Assembly (NCBI RefSeq): GCF_001418685.1
Contig: NZ_LIVM01000008.1
Span: forward strand, 1 to 64,000
DNA from: Apibacter mensalis
Lineage (GTDB): Bacteria; Bacteroidota; Bacteroidia; Flavobacteriales; Weeksellaceae
Direction of reading: 5' to 3'
Length of the DNA stretch: 64,000 nucleotides
Positions within the stretch are counted from its first letter, which is position 1, and every line of letters begins with the position of its first letter. The notes beneath the pieces were generated by a model that was given only the letters and a program-made list of their open reading frames with translations, did not search any database and was not told where the DNA came from. This document shows, one piece after another, positions 25,028 to 35,367 of the stretch. The translations under genes and the position numbers were made by a program.

Positions 25028-26146
25028 ATGAATCAGAAAAATATGATAAAATTTATATTTAGCTTTTTAGTCTTAATTTCAACCTTTAATTTTGCTTTAG
25101 CTGAGAGCTCAAAAAGTAATGATTCAGAACCATTCAACCCCACAGAAACTGCTATGCACCATGTAAAGGATTCGCATCAATTTGAAATATGGGGCGAAGA
25201 TGTTACTCTCTATCTACCTATTATCCTTTGGACTGATAATGGAATGGTTATATTTTCTTCTAAAGAATTTAAGGGAAATGACAATGGTGAAATCGTTGTG
25301 GAAAAAAAAGGAATGGAATTTATTAAATTTCATGAAAAAATATATTATGCTAAGACAAAAAAAAATGCTTCAGGTGAGTATATTACAGAATCATCCAAAC
25401 TTGTGCATCTAGATGATCAACATCATCCTATCAATAAAGTACCTTTGGATTTTTCAATAACTAAAAATATATTTTCTATGTGGCTTTCCTTAATTGTACT
25501 GTTAGTTGTATTTATTTCTGCTGCCAGATATTATAAATCAAAATCATATAATGGTGTTCCAAAAGGAGTAGCCGCCATAGTTGAACCATTAATTGTGTTT
25601 GTAAGGGATGAAATAGCTATACCTAATATTGGAGAAAAAAAATATAAAAAATATATGCCTTATTTATTAACTGTATTTTTTTTTATATGGTTGAACAATG
25701 TTATGGGGCTAATTCCTTTTTTCCCATTTGGAGCTAATCTAACTGGGAATATTGCAGTTACTTTTACTTTAGCAATTATTACTTTTATTATTACTAATTT
25801 TAGCGGAAATAAAAGTTATTGGAAACATATATTTTGGACTCCCGACGTACCTATTCCGATGAAAATATTTTTGGCACCGATAGAAGTAATCGGTATTTTT
25901 ACCAAACCATTTTCATTAATGGTTCGATTATTTGCTAATATCACCGCCGGACATATCATTATCATTAGCTTAATTTCACTAATTTTTATATTCAAATCTT
26001 ATTTTGTAGCTCCTGTATCTATTATCGCAGTCGTCTTTATAAGTGTAATAGAAATTTTAGTAACTGCTTTACAAGCATATATATTCACAACTCTTTCTGC
26101 GCTATATTTTGGTATGGCAACAGAAGATAATCACGAAGAACATTAA
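25028..26146 (+). CDS. atpB: F0F1 ATP synthase subunit a
   Basis: A 372-residue, membrane-embedded stator subunit that forms the proton half-channels. The essential Arg is in SLMVRLFANITAGH in the C-terminal part, followed by the helix-5 segment ending ALQAYIFTTLSALYF. The start was set at 25028 because a -7 element covers the upstream in-frame codons. Residues 5-25 look like a cleavable signal (FSFLVLISTFNFALA), and an extended N-terminal periplasmic domain of about 140 residues follows, a common feature of subunit a in Bacteroidota. Confidence 0.95.
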   Translation: MNQKNMIKFIFSFLVLISTFNFALAESSKSNDSEPFNPTETAMHHVKDSHQFEIWGEDVTLYLPIILWTDNGMVIFSSKEFKGNDNGEIVVEKKGMEFIKFHEKIYYAKTKKNASGEYITESSKLVHLDDQHHPINKVPLDFSITKNIFSMWLSLIVLLVVFISAARYYKSKSYNGVPKGVAAIVEPLIVFVRDEIAIPNIGEKKYKKYMPYLLTVFFFIWLNNVMGLIPFFPFGANLTGNIAVTFTLAIITFIITNFSGNKSYWKHIFWTPDVPIPMKIFLAPIEVIGIFTKPFSLMVRLFANITAGHIIIISLISLIFIFKSYFVAPVSIIAVVFISVIEILVTALQAYIFTTLSALYFGMATEDNHEEH

Positions 26147-26152
26147 TTTTAA

Positions 26153-26362
<210 letters not shown>

Positions 26363-26375
26363 GAAGAAAATAATA

Positions 26376-26418
26376 GAAAACTCGAAATGATAACGGTTGG
26401 TTACTCGAGTTTTCTTTT
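26376..26418 (+). terminator. Hairpin between atpE and atpF
   Basis: A 10-bp inverted repeat (GAAAACTCGA at 26376-26385, TCGAGTTTTC at 26405-26414) followed by TTTT lies 13 bp after atpE inside the operon. It probably works as a partial terminator or as a stabilising 3' end of an atpE message. Confidence 0.6.
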
Positions 26419-26474
26419 AACTAAAAAAATATTTATTTAAACTCTTATATATAAAAAGTAAAAAGATATAAAAT

Positions 26475-26969
26475 ATGGATTTATTAACTCCTTCAATTGG
26501 TTTAATATTTTGGATGACTATTTCCTTTATAGTTTTATTAATAATTTTAGGAAAATTTGCCTGGAAACCCATTTTAAAAGCCTTAGAAAACAGAGAGAAT
26601 TCTATACGGAAATCTTTAGATGATGCAAAAAATGCACGTGAAGCAATGGCAAAATTAACATCTCAAAATGAGCAGATTTTAAAAGAAGCTCGCATTGAAA
26701 GAGAAACTATTCTTAAAGAAGCACGTGAAATTAAAGATAAAATTATTAATGATGCTAGAAATGCAGCTACAATAGAAAGTGATAAAATTATTCAATCAGC
26801 AAAAGATACCATTAATGCGGAAAGAATTTCTGCAATAAATCAAATAAAATATGAAGTTGCAAATTTATCCGTTGATATTGCAAAAAAAGTTCTTCAAAAG
26901 GAATTATCTTCTCCAGAGGAACAAAAAAAGCTTATTGATTCACTAGTAAACCAAGCTAAATTAAACTAA
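26475..26969 (+). CDS. atpF: F0F1 ATP synthase subunit b
   Basis: A 164-residue peripheral stalk subunit with an N-terminal membrane helix (LIFWMTISFIVLLIILGKFAW) and a long charged coiled-coil helix through residue 160. It dimerises and joins Fo to F1 through delta. It lies 112 bp after atpE, with the hairpin between, and 1 bp before atpH. Confidence 0.95.
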   Translation: MDLLTPSIGLIFWMTISFIVLLIILGKFAWKPILKALENRENSIRKSLDDAKNAREAMAKLTSQNEQILKEARIERETILKEAREIKDKIINDARNAATIESDKIIQSAKDTINAERISAINQIKYEVANLSVDIAKKVLQKELSSPEEQKKLIDSLVNQAKLN

Positions 26970-26970
26970 T

Positions 26971-27513
26971 ATGTCAGTTGTAAGACTTGCTAAACGCTAC
27001 GCATCCGGTTTATGGGAATATGCTTTATCTGTACATGAAAGTGAAACAATTATTAAGGAAATGAAATCTTTAATTGATATAATTAAACAAAATAAAGATT
27101 TTCAATTTTTTTTAAAATCCCCTATAATTGAAACCTTAAAAAAAGTTAAAATCGTAAATGAAATTTTCAAATCCTTCTCTCCTATTTCTCGTAATTTCAT
27201 TACATTGGTAGTAAAACATAAAAGAGAAAATGATTTATTGGAAATAGCAGAACAAGTCTTGGAATTATATGATGTCTATAATGGTATACAACGTGTTGAA
27301 ATCATTAGCGCTATACCATTGGATCAAGAAACTACAAATAAAATTCTTAATTCTTACCCTAAAATCAATCAGGATAAAGCAATTATTGAAAATAAAATTG
27401 ATGGATCTATTATTGGGGGATATATTTTACGTATGGATGACCAACAAATTGACGCAAGTGTAAAATCTGAACTAACTAATATTCAAAAAAAATTAAGTAA
27501 TAAAATATTTTAA
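26971..27513 (+). CDS. atpH: F0F1 ATP synthase subunit delta
   Basis: A 180-residue OSCP/delta protein, starting VVRLAKRYASGLWEYAL and ending with IDGSIIGGYILRMDDQQIDASVKSELTNIQKKL, the conserved C-terminal signature. It caps the F1 head and holds subunit b. Adjacent to atpF with a 1-bp gap and to atpA. Confidence 0.94.
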   Translation: MSVVRLAKRYASGLWEYALSVHESETIIKEMKSLIDIIKQNKDFQFFLKSPIIETLKKVKIVNEIFKSFSPISRNFITLVVKHKRENDLLEIAEQVLELYDVYNGIQRVEIISAIPLDQETTNKILNSYPKINQDKAIIENKIDGSIIGGYILRMDDQQIDASVKSELTNIQKKLSNKIF

Positions 27514-27548
27514 TTTTTTTAGTTATAACTTTTAAATAAATGACCACA

Positions 27549-29126
27549 ATGGCAGATATAAAACCCGCAGAAGTTTCTGCAATATTAAAACAGCAATTAT
27601 CAAATTTCGATCAAAATATTTCCTTGGAAGAAGTGGGAACGGTTTTACAAGTAGGAGATGGTATTGCCCGTATATATGGACTTAATAATGCAGAACAAGG
27701 AGAATTAGTAAAATTTTCCAATGGATTAGAAGGGATGGTTCAAAATTTAGAAGAGGATAATGTAGGTGTAATTCTTCTGGGTAAATCTAATGGAATTAAA
27801 GAAGGAGATATTGTTAAAAGAACCAAAAACATTGCTTCTATTGATGTTGGTGAAGGAATGATAGGAAGAGTTGTAGATACATTAGGCACACCTATAGACG
27901 GAAAAGGACCTATTTCAGGCGAATTATTCAGAATGCCTTTGGAAAGAAAAGCACCCGGAGTATTATTTCGCCAACCGGTAAATGAGCCTTTGCAAACCGG
28001 TATTGTAGCTATAGACTCCATGATTCCTATTGGGAGAGGTCAAAGGGAGCTAATTATTGGCGACCGTCAAACAGGAAAATCCACCGTTGCCATTGACACA
28101 ATTCTTAATCAAAAAGAGTTTTACGAACAAGGAAAACCTGTATATTGCATATACGTTGCTATTGCCCAAAAAGCATCTACAGTAGCACAGATTGTGAAAA
28201 CACTGGAAGATAAAGGAGCAATGGCTTATACTGTAGTAGTTGCAGCCAATGCATCTGACCCTGCTCCTATGCAGGTATATGCTCCATTTGCCGGAGCTTC
28301 CATCGGAGAGTTTCTACGAGATACTGGAAGATCGGCCTTAATAATATATGATGATCTTTCTAAACAAGCTGTGGCTTACCGAGAGGTTTCCTTATTATTA
28401 AGAAGACCACCGGGACGTGAAGCTTATCCGGGAGATGTATTTTACTTGCATTCCCGTTTGTTAGAAAGAGCAGCTAAAATTATTAATAATGATGAAGTAG
28501 CCTCTACAATGAATGATTTACCGGAATCTTTAAAAGGTAAAGTTAAAGGCGGTGGCTCACTAACAGCTCTACCTATTATTGAAACGCAAGCAGGAGACGT
28601 TTCGGCATATATTCCTACCAATGTAATATCTATTACAGACGGACAAATATTTTTAGAATCAGACCTTTTTAATTCAGGTGTTAGACCTGCTATCAATGTT
28701 GGTATTTCTGTATCCCGTGTGGGAGGAGCTGCTCAGATCAAACCTATGAAAAAAGTATCCGGCACACTAAAAATTGATCAAGCTCAGTTTCGTGAGTTAG
28801 AAGCATTTTCAAAATTTGGTTCCGATTTAGATCCGGCAACTGCTGCAGTAATAGCTAAAGGCGAAAGAAACGTTGAAATTTTAAAGCAATCAGTTAATTC
28901 ACCTATGCCTGTTGAAGAACAGATAGCCATAATATACGCCGGAACTCAAAATTTATTACATGAAGTTCCTGTTAATAAAGTTCAAGATTTCAAAAGAAAC
29001 TTAACGGAAACTTTACGAACTCAACATGCCGATCTATTAAAAAGTTTAAAAGAGGGAAAAATTGATGATTCAATAACTTCTTCTTTAGATAAGATAATAG
29101 CCGGAGTTGTAAAAAATTATTCATAA
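27549..29126 (+). CDS. atpA: F0F1 ATP synthase subunit alpha
   Basis: A 525-residue, non-catalytic nucleotide-binding subunit. The Walker A motif [20 protein letters not shown], and the [22 protein letters not shown] signature are present, and [17 protein letters not shown] covers the Walker B part. The start [10 protein letters not shown] (27549) was preferred to the ATG three codons earlier because homologues usually begin there; either is possible. Confidence 0.96.
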   Translation: MADIKPAEVSAILKQQLSNFDQNISLEEVGTVLQVGDGIARIYGLNNAEQGELVKFSNGLEGMVQNLEEDNVGVILLGKSNGIKEGDIVKRTKNIASIDVGEGMIGRVVDTLGTPIDGKGPISGELFRMPLERKAPGVLFRQPVNEPLQTGIVAIDSMIPIGRGQRELIIGDRQTGKSTVAIDTILNQKEFYEQGKPVYCIYVAIAQKASTVAQIVKTLEDKGAMAYTVVVAANASDPAPMQVYAPFAGASIGEFLRDTGRSALIIYDDLSKQAVAYREVSLLLRRPPGREAYPGDVFYLHSRLLERAAKIINNDEVASTMNDLPESLKGKVKGGGSLTALPIIETQAGDVSAYIPTNVISITDGQIFLESDLFNSGVRPAINVGISVSRVGGAAQIKPMKKVSGTLKIDQAQFRELEAFSKFGSDLDPATAAVIAKGERNVEILKQSVNSPMPVEEQIAIIYAGTQNLLHEVPVNKVQDFKRNLTETLRTQHADLLKSLKEGKIDDSITSSLDKIIAGVVKNYS

Positions 29127-29152
29127 ATTAAATTAAAAGAAGATATTAGAAA

Positions 29153-30022
29153 ATGGCAACATTAAAAGAAATACGAAATCGAATTGCGTCTGTAAATTCA
29201 ACCATGCAAATTACCAGTGCAATGATGATGGTTTCTTCTTCTAAACTGAAAAGAGCGCAGGATGCAATTTTAAAACTACGTCCTTATTCAGAAAAAATGC
29301 AAGAACTACTATCAAATGTTAGTCCTTTTCTTGATTCAGATTCCGGAGGAGCAGAATATGCAAAAAAAAGAGAAATTAAAAAGGTTTTATTAGTTGTCAT
29401 TACTTCCAATAAGGGACTCGCAGGGGCGTTTAACTCTACTGTTGTTAAAGCAATTAAAAACCTTTTAGAAAATGAGTATAAAAATAAACACGTTGATATT
29501 TTAACTATCGGAAAAAATGGATATGAAAATTTAAAAAAATTAGTTTCCGTATATAAAGATTGTAGTTCTCTTTGGGATGCACCTTCTTATGAAAATACAT
29601 CGAAGATATCTGAAGACCTTGTGAAAAAGTTCTTAGATGGAGACTATGATAAAATCGACCTGGTTTATAACAGATTTAAAAATGCTGTAGTTCAGCTATT
29701 ACAAGTGGAACAATTTTTACCTATTGAACTTTCTAAACACGATAACAACACTTCATTGGTTAGTGATTATATTTATGAACCATCTAAGGAAGATATTATA
29801 ACGCATCTTATTCCTATTTCTTTAAAAACTCAGCTTTTTAAAGCGATATTGGATTCGAATGCTGCTGAACATGGAGCAAGAATGTCAGCTATGCAAGCTG
29901 CCACAGACAACGCTAAAGCATTAAAAAATCAGTTATCCATATCTTATAATAAAGCTCGTCAGGCTTCTATTACCAATGAGTTGATTGAAATAGTAAGTGG
30001 TGCACAAGCCTTGGAAAATTAA
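29153..30022 (+). CDS. atpG: F0F1 ATP synthase subunit gamma
   Basis: A 289-residue rotor shaft subunit. The N-terminal helix ATLKEIRNRIASVNSTMQIT and the C-terminal AARMSAMQAATDNAK-type segment (GARMSAMQAATDNAKAL) with KARQASITNELIEIVSGAQAL form the coiled coil that turns inside the alpha-beta hexamer. It is the last gene of the cluster: atpD and atpC are not in this window, which is common in Bacteroidota where they form a second locus. Confidence 0.95.
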   Translation: MATLKEIRNRIASVNSTMQITSAMMMVSSSKLKRAQDAILKLRPYSEKMQELLSNVSPFLDSDSGGAEYAKKREIKKVLLVVITSNKGLAGAFNSTVVKAIKNLLENEYKNKHVDILTIGKNGYENLKKLVSVYKDCSSLWDAPSYENTSKISEDLVKKFLDGDYDKIDLVYNRFKNAVVQLLQVEQFLPIELSKHDNNTSLVSDYIYEPSKEDIITHLIPISLKTQLFKAILDSNAAEHGARMSAMQAATDNAKALKNQLSISYNKARQASITNELIEIVSGAQALEN

Positions 30023-30042
30023 AAATTGAATTAACTCAATAT

Positions 30043-30075
30043 AAAAAAAGGTTACTATTAGGGTAACCTTTTTTG
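30043..30075 (+). terminator. ATP synthase operon terminator
   Basis: A 12-bp stem (AAAAAAGGTTAC with GTAACCTTTTTT) followed by T-rich sequence, 21 bp after atpG. Confidence 0.88.
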
Positions 30076-30134
30076 TTTTTATCTGGTATTGTATCAAATT
30101 TTGATAGATTAAATACATAATTAAAAATCAAATA

Positions 30135-31100
30135 ATGAATAATTTTACCTTTCCAAATCCTGTAAAATTTTGTTCGGGGAAGGTATGATTTCCCCAATCA
30201 CAAAGAAAATGCCTTTACAAAATAATATATTGATTATCTATGGAGGAGGAAACATCAAAAAAATAGTGTATTTGAACAGGTAAGTGATTCATTAAAAGAT
30301 TACAAATGGTTTCAATTTTCAGGTATAGAATCCAATCCTCGCTTTGAAACTTGTATGTGTACAGTAGAAGTTATTAAACAGAAATACATCAATTATGTAT
30401 TGGCAATTGTAGAATCATCTGTCATCGATGCCACCAAGTTTGTCGTAGATGCAGCTTGTTTTTAAGAGGGTGATCCTTAGTGGATCTTTGCTGACCCCAC
30501 AGTGTGGTAATAAAAAAAGCTCTTCCTTTTAGAACTATTTTGACCATTTCAGCCACTGCTTCAAAAATGAATACATTTGCTGTAATTAAGAAAAATAAGA
30601 AATCTGTGTTAGATCCAAGCATAATTTATACCCTAGCTCCGGTTTAAATTAGCAATGGGGTTATTGATGCTTTCATACACGTTATTGAACAATATTTTAC
30701 GTATCCGGTAAATGGCTTATTACAGGATTTCATGGCTGAATCCATTCTAAAGACACTGATCATAGAGGGACCTAAGAGATCCACTAAATTAAAACGTTTG
30801 AGCTAATCTAATGTAGGCATCTACCTGATATTTAAACAGTTGTACTGATTGTGATATACCACAGGATTGGTTAACATATATGATAGGACATGAATAACTA
30901 TTTTTTATGAAATTGATCATGCTCAAACGTTAGAAATAGAAACCCTTTTCCATAGCATGAAATATAACACTAGACTTTGATAGTATAATTTGGAAGAGGA
31001 AGCTATAAATAAAATTTAAGATCGAATAGAAAAAAGAGGTTGGCAGTTAGGTGAACATAAAAATATTAAATCCAAAGAAATCAAGAAAATAATAAATTAA
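30135..31100 (+). pseudogene. Broken iron-containing alcohol dehydrogenase (YqhD-like)
   Basis: Translated pieces in changing frames follow an iron-dependent alcohol/butanol dehydrogenase from end to end. They begin MNNFTFPNPVKFCSGKV, then read GIESNPRFETCM, VIDATKFV, LDPSIIYTLAPV, NGVIDAFIHVIEQYFTYP (the Asp and His metal ligands), WLTYMIGHE, and finally RGWQLGEHKNIKSKEI up to a stop at 31098-31100. Many in-frame stops and frameshifts interrupt it, and its 966 bp is about 200 bp short of a normal gene, so parts are deleted. Intact relatives reduce aldehydes with NAD(P)H. The gene is clearly dead here. Confidence 0.88.
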
Positions 31101-31197
31101 ATTAGAATTCCATTTTATAACTCAGGATAGTATATTACTTGGATTATTTATATCGCACAAAATTAATCATTGATATAAACTAGTAAATATAATTAAT

Positions 31198-32112
31198 TTA
31201 TTGGCTAATTTTTTTCGTAACAAAATCTACTATTTCCTGAATATTACAATAGTCAAACCAATTTACCGAGTTATCTCTTCGATACCAGGTCAGTTGTCTC
31301 TTTGCATATCTGCGGGAATTTTTTTTTATTTCATTTGTAGCGAATTCTAATGATATATTCCCATCAAGATATTCGAAGATCTCTTTATAACCCACAGTCT
31401 GTAAAGCATTTTTATGTCTATAAGATTGTAAAGAAATAACTTCGTTTAATAAACCTTTTTCCATCATTAAATCAACCCTTTTATTTATCCGATCGTAAAT
31501 AATATCACGGGAAGCTGTTAATCCAATTTTAACAGATGTAAAATTTCTTTTTTTTATTAGATTATTTCTAAATGAACTGTAAGGTTTTCCTGTACCTCTA
31601 AAAATTTCTAAAGCCCGCAACACTCGTACCGGATTATTTAAATCTACCTGCGAATAATATTTAGGGTCATTCTTTTTTAATTCATCTATTAAATTACTTA
31701 ATCCTTTCTCTTGCATTTCAACAACTAATTCCTGTCTTATATGGGCATCAATATCAGGAAATGTATCAATTCCTTCATTTACAGCTTTTTCATATAAACC
31801 GGATCCTCCTACCATAATAAGTTGATCAAAAGTATTGAAAAGCTCGAAGATTTTTCCTAAAGCGTCTTTTTCAAAATCACCAACAGAATAATCTTGATTT
31901 ATACTTAAATTTCCTATAAAATGATGAGGAACTAAAGATAATTCTTCGGGTGTAGGTGCAGCGGTACCAATGTTCAATTCCTTATAAAATTGTCTGCTAT
32001 CACACGATATTATCTCAGTTTTTAAATGTTGAGCCAATATAATGGAAAGTGTGGTTTTTCCTATACCGGTAGGACCAACTATAGAGAATAAAATTTTTGA
32101 ATTTTTATTCAA
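31198..32112 (-). CDS. miaA: tRNA dimethylallyltransferase
   Basis: A 304-residue enzyme that prenylates A37 of tRNAs reading UNN codons. The P-loop GPTGIGKTTLS (residues 13-23, with GI replacing the usual AS), the DSRQFYKELNIGTAAPT segment, and VGGSGLYEKAVNEG are visible, as is the C-terminal KRQLTWYRRD. The start overlaps the end of the upstream DUF1232 gene by 8 bp, so they are cotranscribed. Confidence 0.95.
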   Translation of the reverse strand: MNKNSKILFSIVGPTGIGKTTLSIILAQHLKTEIISCDSRQFYKELNIGTAAPTPEELSLVPHHFIGNLSINQDYSVGDFEKDALGKIFELFNTFDQLIMVGGSGLYEKAVNEGIDTFPDIDAHIRQELVVEMQEKGLSNLIDELKKNDPKYYSQVDLNNPVRVLRALEIFRGTGKPYSSFRNNLIKKRNFTSVKIGLTASRDIIYDRINKRVDLMMEKGLLNEVISLQSYRHKNALQTVGYKEIFEYLDGNISLEFATNEIKKNSRRYAKRQLTWYRRDNSVNWFDYCNIQEIVDFVTKKISQ

Positions 32113-32416
32113 TGACTATGGTATTATGGTTTTGCTTTTCCCATTCTAAAAACTTATCCACTTCTTTCATTAATTTGGAAATAGCAAAAAAGGCAATAGT
32201 TAAATCATCTAAAAAACCTATACCTACTAAAAAGTCAGGTATGAGATCAAGGGGAGATAAAATATAAACGATTAAAAAAGTAAAAATAAAAAGATTTTTA
32301 ATTCCCGGTTTATATTGACCTTTTAAAGATGCCATTAACATTCTAAATAGAACCGGAATTTTGGATATGAATGATTTATTCTTTGATACTATCCCCAGCA
32401 AATGTTTTGCTTTCAT
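32105..32416 (-). CDS. YkvA-family DUF1232 membrane protein
   Basis: A 103-residue protein with the DUF1232 core VYILSPLDLIPDFLVGIGFLDD (about residues 51-72) and hydrophobic segments on both sides. The family's function is unknown. It precedes and overlaps miaA by 8 bp. No signal peptide is seen. Confidence 0.83.
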   Translation of the reverse strand: MKAKHLLGIVSKNKSFISKIPVLFRMLMASLKGQYKPGIKNLFIFTFLIVYILSPLDLIPDFLVGIGFLDDLTIAFFAISKLMKEVDKFLEWEKQNHNTIVIE

Positions 32417-32463
32417 TTTTAAATTCTTGATTAACTATTAAATTTCAATATCTATTCCAAAAA

Positions 32464-32607
32464 CTAATCTCTGCCACATTTACAATCGACACTTCCTCCA
32501 CATTTTTTCTTCCTGGAAAAAAAAGTTTCCCTAAATAGTTTAATCAAATACCTGACAGCTAACAGTAAAGTTAATGCTATAAATGCATATTGAAGATAAA
32601 TATTCAT
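32464..32607 (-). CDS. Small FeoB-associated-type Cys-rich membrane protein
   Basis: A 47-residue protein: an N-terminal membrane helix (about residues 4-22), a basic stretch with FSRKKK, and a Cys cluster CGGSVDCKC near the C-terminus. This layout matches the small Cys-rich membrane proteins often found next to feoB in ferrous iron uptake loci, where the Cys may bind iron. No feo gene is in this window. It is 47 bp upstream of the DUF1232 gene on the same strand and has a TATCTTTG element 30 bp before its ATG. Confidence 0.72.
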   Translation of the reverse strand: MNIYLQYAFIALTLLLAVRYLIKLFRETFFSRKKKCGGSVDCKCGRD

Positions 32608-32637
32608 AACTAATTAACTATTTAGATTAATTCTATG

Positions 32638-32645
32638 CAAAGATA
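32638..32645 (-). promoter_or_regulatory. probable -7 element for the Cys-rich gene, DUF1232 gene and miaA
   Basis: TATCTTTG on the minus strand, 30 bp before the 47-residue gene, is identical to the rRNA -7. No TTG at the proper spacing. Confidence 0.5.
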
Positions 32646-32697
32646 CGATTTTTATTTTAAAATATTCTTTCATAATTGATTATTTGCTTTTCAATAT

Positions 32698-32730
32698 TGT
32701 AATGGTTTTCAACTAAAAAACTTATTTTTG
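32698..32730 (+). promoter_or_regulatory. folE-cysS promoter
   Basis: TTG (32698-32700), a 22-nt spacer, and TATTTTTG (32723-32730). Spacing is at the long end of the Bacteroidota range. It predicts transcription starting near 32737. Confidence 0.6.
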
Positions 32731-32753
32731 TAGAAATTTAGATGTTTTTTATT

Positions 32754-33422
32754 ATGTTTAATAAAGAAGACGAAGAATCAGACCATTTCTCATATACAGA
32801 ATATACTCCTATTCGATCGGATGCCTTTGTTTTATCTCCGGAAGAAAAACAAAAAGCCATTCAAGAACATTTTGCTAAGATTATGCATATTCTTGGATTA
32901 GAGATGAATGACGATAGTTTGAAAGATACACCTAAACGGGTGGCTAAAATGTATGTTAATGAAATTTTTGGAGGACTTCTTCCGGAAAATAAACCGCAGG
33001 TGTCTACTTTCAAAAATAGTTATAAGTATCGTCAAATGCTGATTGAAAAAGATATTACGGTTTATTCAACTTGCGAACATCATTTTCTGCCAATAATTGG
33101 GAAGGCACATGTTGCCTATTTTTCAAACGGAAAAGTTATCGGATTGTCCAAAATCAATAGAATCGTTAATTATTATTCCCGAAGACCTCAAGTGCAGGAA
33201 CGTTTAACCAGACAAATTGTTGAAGCAATTAAAGAAGTATTGAATACGAAAGATGTTGCTTGTGTTATTGATGCTAAACACTTATGTGTAAATTCAAGGG
33301 GCATACAAGATACTGAAAGCAGCACGGTTACTGCTGAATTAAGTGGTATTTTTTTAAGCAATCCTACAACAAGAAAAGAATTTTTACATTATATCGGAAT
33401 TGACTCTCATTTCAAAATTTAA
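32754..33422 (+). CDS. folE: GTP cyclohydrolase I
   Basis: A 222-residue homodecameric-type enzyme that turns GTP into dihydroneopterin triphosphate, the first step of folate synthesis. The zinc ligands are visible in [11 protein letters not shown] and [12 protein letters not shown] (Cys-His-Cys), and [23 protein letters not shown] is the conserved central helix. An upstream in-frame ATG (32742) would add four residues; the inner one gives a less cramped leader after the predicted promoter. It is followed by cysS after 2 bp. Confidence 0.96.
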   Translation: MFNKEDEESDHFSYTEYTPIRSDAFVLSPEEKQKAIQEHFAKIMHILGLEMNDDSLKDTPKRVAKMYVNEIFGGLLPENKPQVSTFKNSYKYRQMLIEKDITVYSTCEHHFLPIIGKAHVAYFSNGKVIGLSKINRIVNYYSRRPQVQERLTRQIVEAIKEVLNTKDVACVIDAKHLCVNSRGIQDTESSTVTAELSGIFLSNPTTRKEFLHYIGIDSHFKI

Positions 33423-33424
33423 AT

Positions 33425-34903
33425 ATGCGCAGCTATCTGAACAATCAAATAAAATTATATAATTCATTACACGGTAAAAAAGAAGTATTTACTCCTTTGC
33501 ATGAAGGTTGGGTAGGTATGTATGTATGCGGTCCAACAGTATATAATAAAGTACATTTAGGAAATTGCAGAACTTTTTTATCTTTTGATGTGATAAACAG
33601 ATATTTACGCCATTTGGGTTATAAAGTAAAATATGTTAGAAATATTACCGATGCCGGACATCTTACAGATGATAATTCTGAGGACAAAATTTCTACTCGA
33701 GCTCGTCTGGAAAGAATTGAGCCCATGGAAGTTGTTCAAAAATATACACTTAATTTCCATAAAGTATTGGAATTATTTAATATGATCCCTCCCGATATTG
33801 AACCTACAGCAACCGGGCATATTGTTGAACAAATAGAGCTTATTAAAAAGCTATTAGATAAAGGTTTGGCATATGAAGTAAATGGATCTGTATATTTCGA
33901 CGTAAATAAATTTGATTCAGAAGGAGGGAATTATGGTGAATTAAGCGGAAGAAAAATTGAAGATATGATTGCCAATACTCGTGATTTGGATGGGCAAGGT
34001 GAAAAAAGAAATCCTCAAGATTTCGCACTATGGAAAAATGCTTCTCCCGAACATATCATGAGATGGCCTTCTCCTTGGGGAAATGGATTCCCGGGTTGGC
34101 ATTTAGAATGTACTGCTATGAGTACTAAATATTTAGGAAAAAAGTTTGACATTCATGGTGGAGGTATGGATCTTAAATTTCCTCATCATGAATGTGAAAT
34201 AGCACAAGCTAAAGGATCCTATGGAGAAAAACCTGTAAATTATTGGGTACATACTAACATGCTTACATTAAATGGGCAAAAAATGAGTAAATCTACAGGA
34301 AATACTATATTACCTGAAGAATTATTTAGTGGTGACAATGATTTTATCGAAAAACCTTTTCATCCGATAATTGTTCGATTTTTCTTTTTACAGGCTCATT
34401 ACAGAAGTGTCTTAGATTTATCTAATGAGGCAATAGTTGCAGCTGAAAAAGGATTCTTTCGCCTAACTTCGGCAATTGAAAAATTACCTCATATAGCAGA
34501 TTCTGAATCTTCCAGTTATAACATTCAAGAATGGATTGAAAATTGCTACAATGCATTAAATGATGATTTTAATACTCCCGTATTAATTTCTCTTTTATTT
34601 GACGTAGCTAAACTCATCAATAATTTAGACTTAAAAAATGAAACACTGACCGCTAAAGATTTAAAAAAGTTAAATACTGCCATTCATGTTTTCTTCTATG
34701 ATATTCTAGGATTAGAACTTTTATCTGATACATTAATCGATAATAGTAAACTGGATCAAGCCATGAAAGTCCTTATCGATTTAAGAAATAAAGCCAGACT
34801 TGAGAAGGACTGGGCCCTTTCAGATGAAATCCGTAATCGTCTGGCTCAAGCCGGTATTATTCTTAAAGATGGAAAAGAAGGAACAACTTTTGAAATTGAA
34901 TAA
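33425..34903 (+). CDS. cysS: Cysteinyl-tRNA synthetase
   Basis: A 492-residue class I aminoacyl-tRNA synthetase. [15 protein letters not shown] holds the first zinc Cys and a HIGH-like HLGN; the other zinc ligands are in WHLECTAMS and [10 protein letters not shown], and the KMSKSTGN loop is intact. The C-terminal anticodon-binding part ends [14 protein letters not shown]. The length is normal. It lies 2 bp after folE, so the two are cotranscribed, and 18 bp before a lipoprotein gene. Confidence 0.97.
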   Translation: MRSYLNNQIKLYNSLHGKKEVFTPLHEGWVGMYVCGPTVYNKVHLGNCRTFLSFDVINRYLRHLGYKVKYVRNITDAGHLTDDNSEDKISTRARLERIEPMEVVQKYTLNFHKVLELFNMIPPDIEPTATGHIVEQIELIKKLLDKGLAYEVNGSVYFDVNKFDSEGGNYGELSGRKIEDMIANTRDLDGQGEKRNPQDFALWKNASPEHIMRWPSPWGNGFPGWHLECTAMSTKYLGKKFDIHGGGMDLKFPHHECEIAQAKGSYGEKPVNYWVHTNMLTLNGQKMSKSTGNTILPEELFSGDNDFIEKPFHPIIVRFFFLQAHYRSVLDLSNEAIVAAEKGFFRLTSAIEKLPHIADSESSSYNIQEWIENCYNALNDDFNTPVLISLLFDVAKLINNLDLKNETLTAKDLKKLNTAIHVFFYDILGLELLSDTLIDNSKLDQAMKVLIDLRNKARLEKDWALSDEIRNRLAQAGIILKDGKEGTTFEIE

Positions 34904-34921
34904 TTAAAAGACCACAAAAAA

Positions 34922-35287
34922 ATGAAAAAAATCAATTACTTTATTATCTTAATTCTATTAGCATGTTACAGCTGCTCGAAATTAAACAAAAAAGAATCAG
35001 CAACTATTATTGCTCCAGAAAATGTAATGAATGTTGCCGCAGCTAAGAAAGCTAAAGCCGAAATTACCGGAGAGCAAACCGGCGTATCTATTGCCAATGA
35101 AAAAATTAATGTTTGGAATATCGTTTATAGAGACGACAAGGGAAATTTACACTCTACCATTATAAAGAAAATGCCCGAAGATAAGAGTAAAGTTGGAGAT
35201 TCTCTCTCCATTTATTACGATGAAACCAATCCCATGTCACTTCCCATTCATGAGTCTCAATATTCAGAATTGAGTAAAATTGAGTAA
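34922..35287 (+). CDS. Predicted small lipoprotein of unknown function
   Basis: A 121-residue protein with a hydrophobic signal (FIILILLAC) and a lipobox at Cys15 (LLAC), with a second candidate at Cys18. The mature part (about 100 residues) has no family I recognise; NEKINVWNIVYRDDKGNLHSTI and a final YYDETNPMSLP suggest a small beta-rich domain. The residues after the Cys are basic, not acidic, so surface export is not indicated. It is 18 bp after cysS and is probably in that transcript. The ATG follows an A-rich stretch (CACAAAAAAATG), not a Shine-Dalgarno. Confidence 0.75.
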   Translation: MKKINYFIILILLACYSCSKLNKKESATIIAPENVMNVAAAKKAKAEITGEQTGVSIANEKINVWNIVYRDDKGNLHSTIIKKMPEDKSKVGDSLSIYYDETNPMSLPIHESQYSELSKIE

Positions 35288-35367
35288 ATAAATATTTGTT
35301 TATTGTTAGTGAATAGGTTTTTATTTATTGTTAAAGGAAAACTGTGAGTCTTTACATATATAGATTT

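Noticed and set aside
30422..30622. 66-codon minus-strand frame
   Set aside because: Lies opposite the broken alcohol dehydrogenase; the plus strand carries the recognisable protein pieces.
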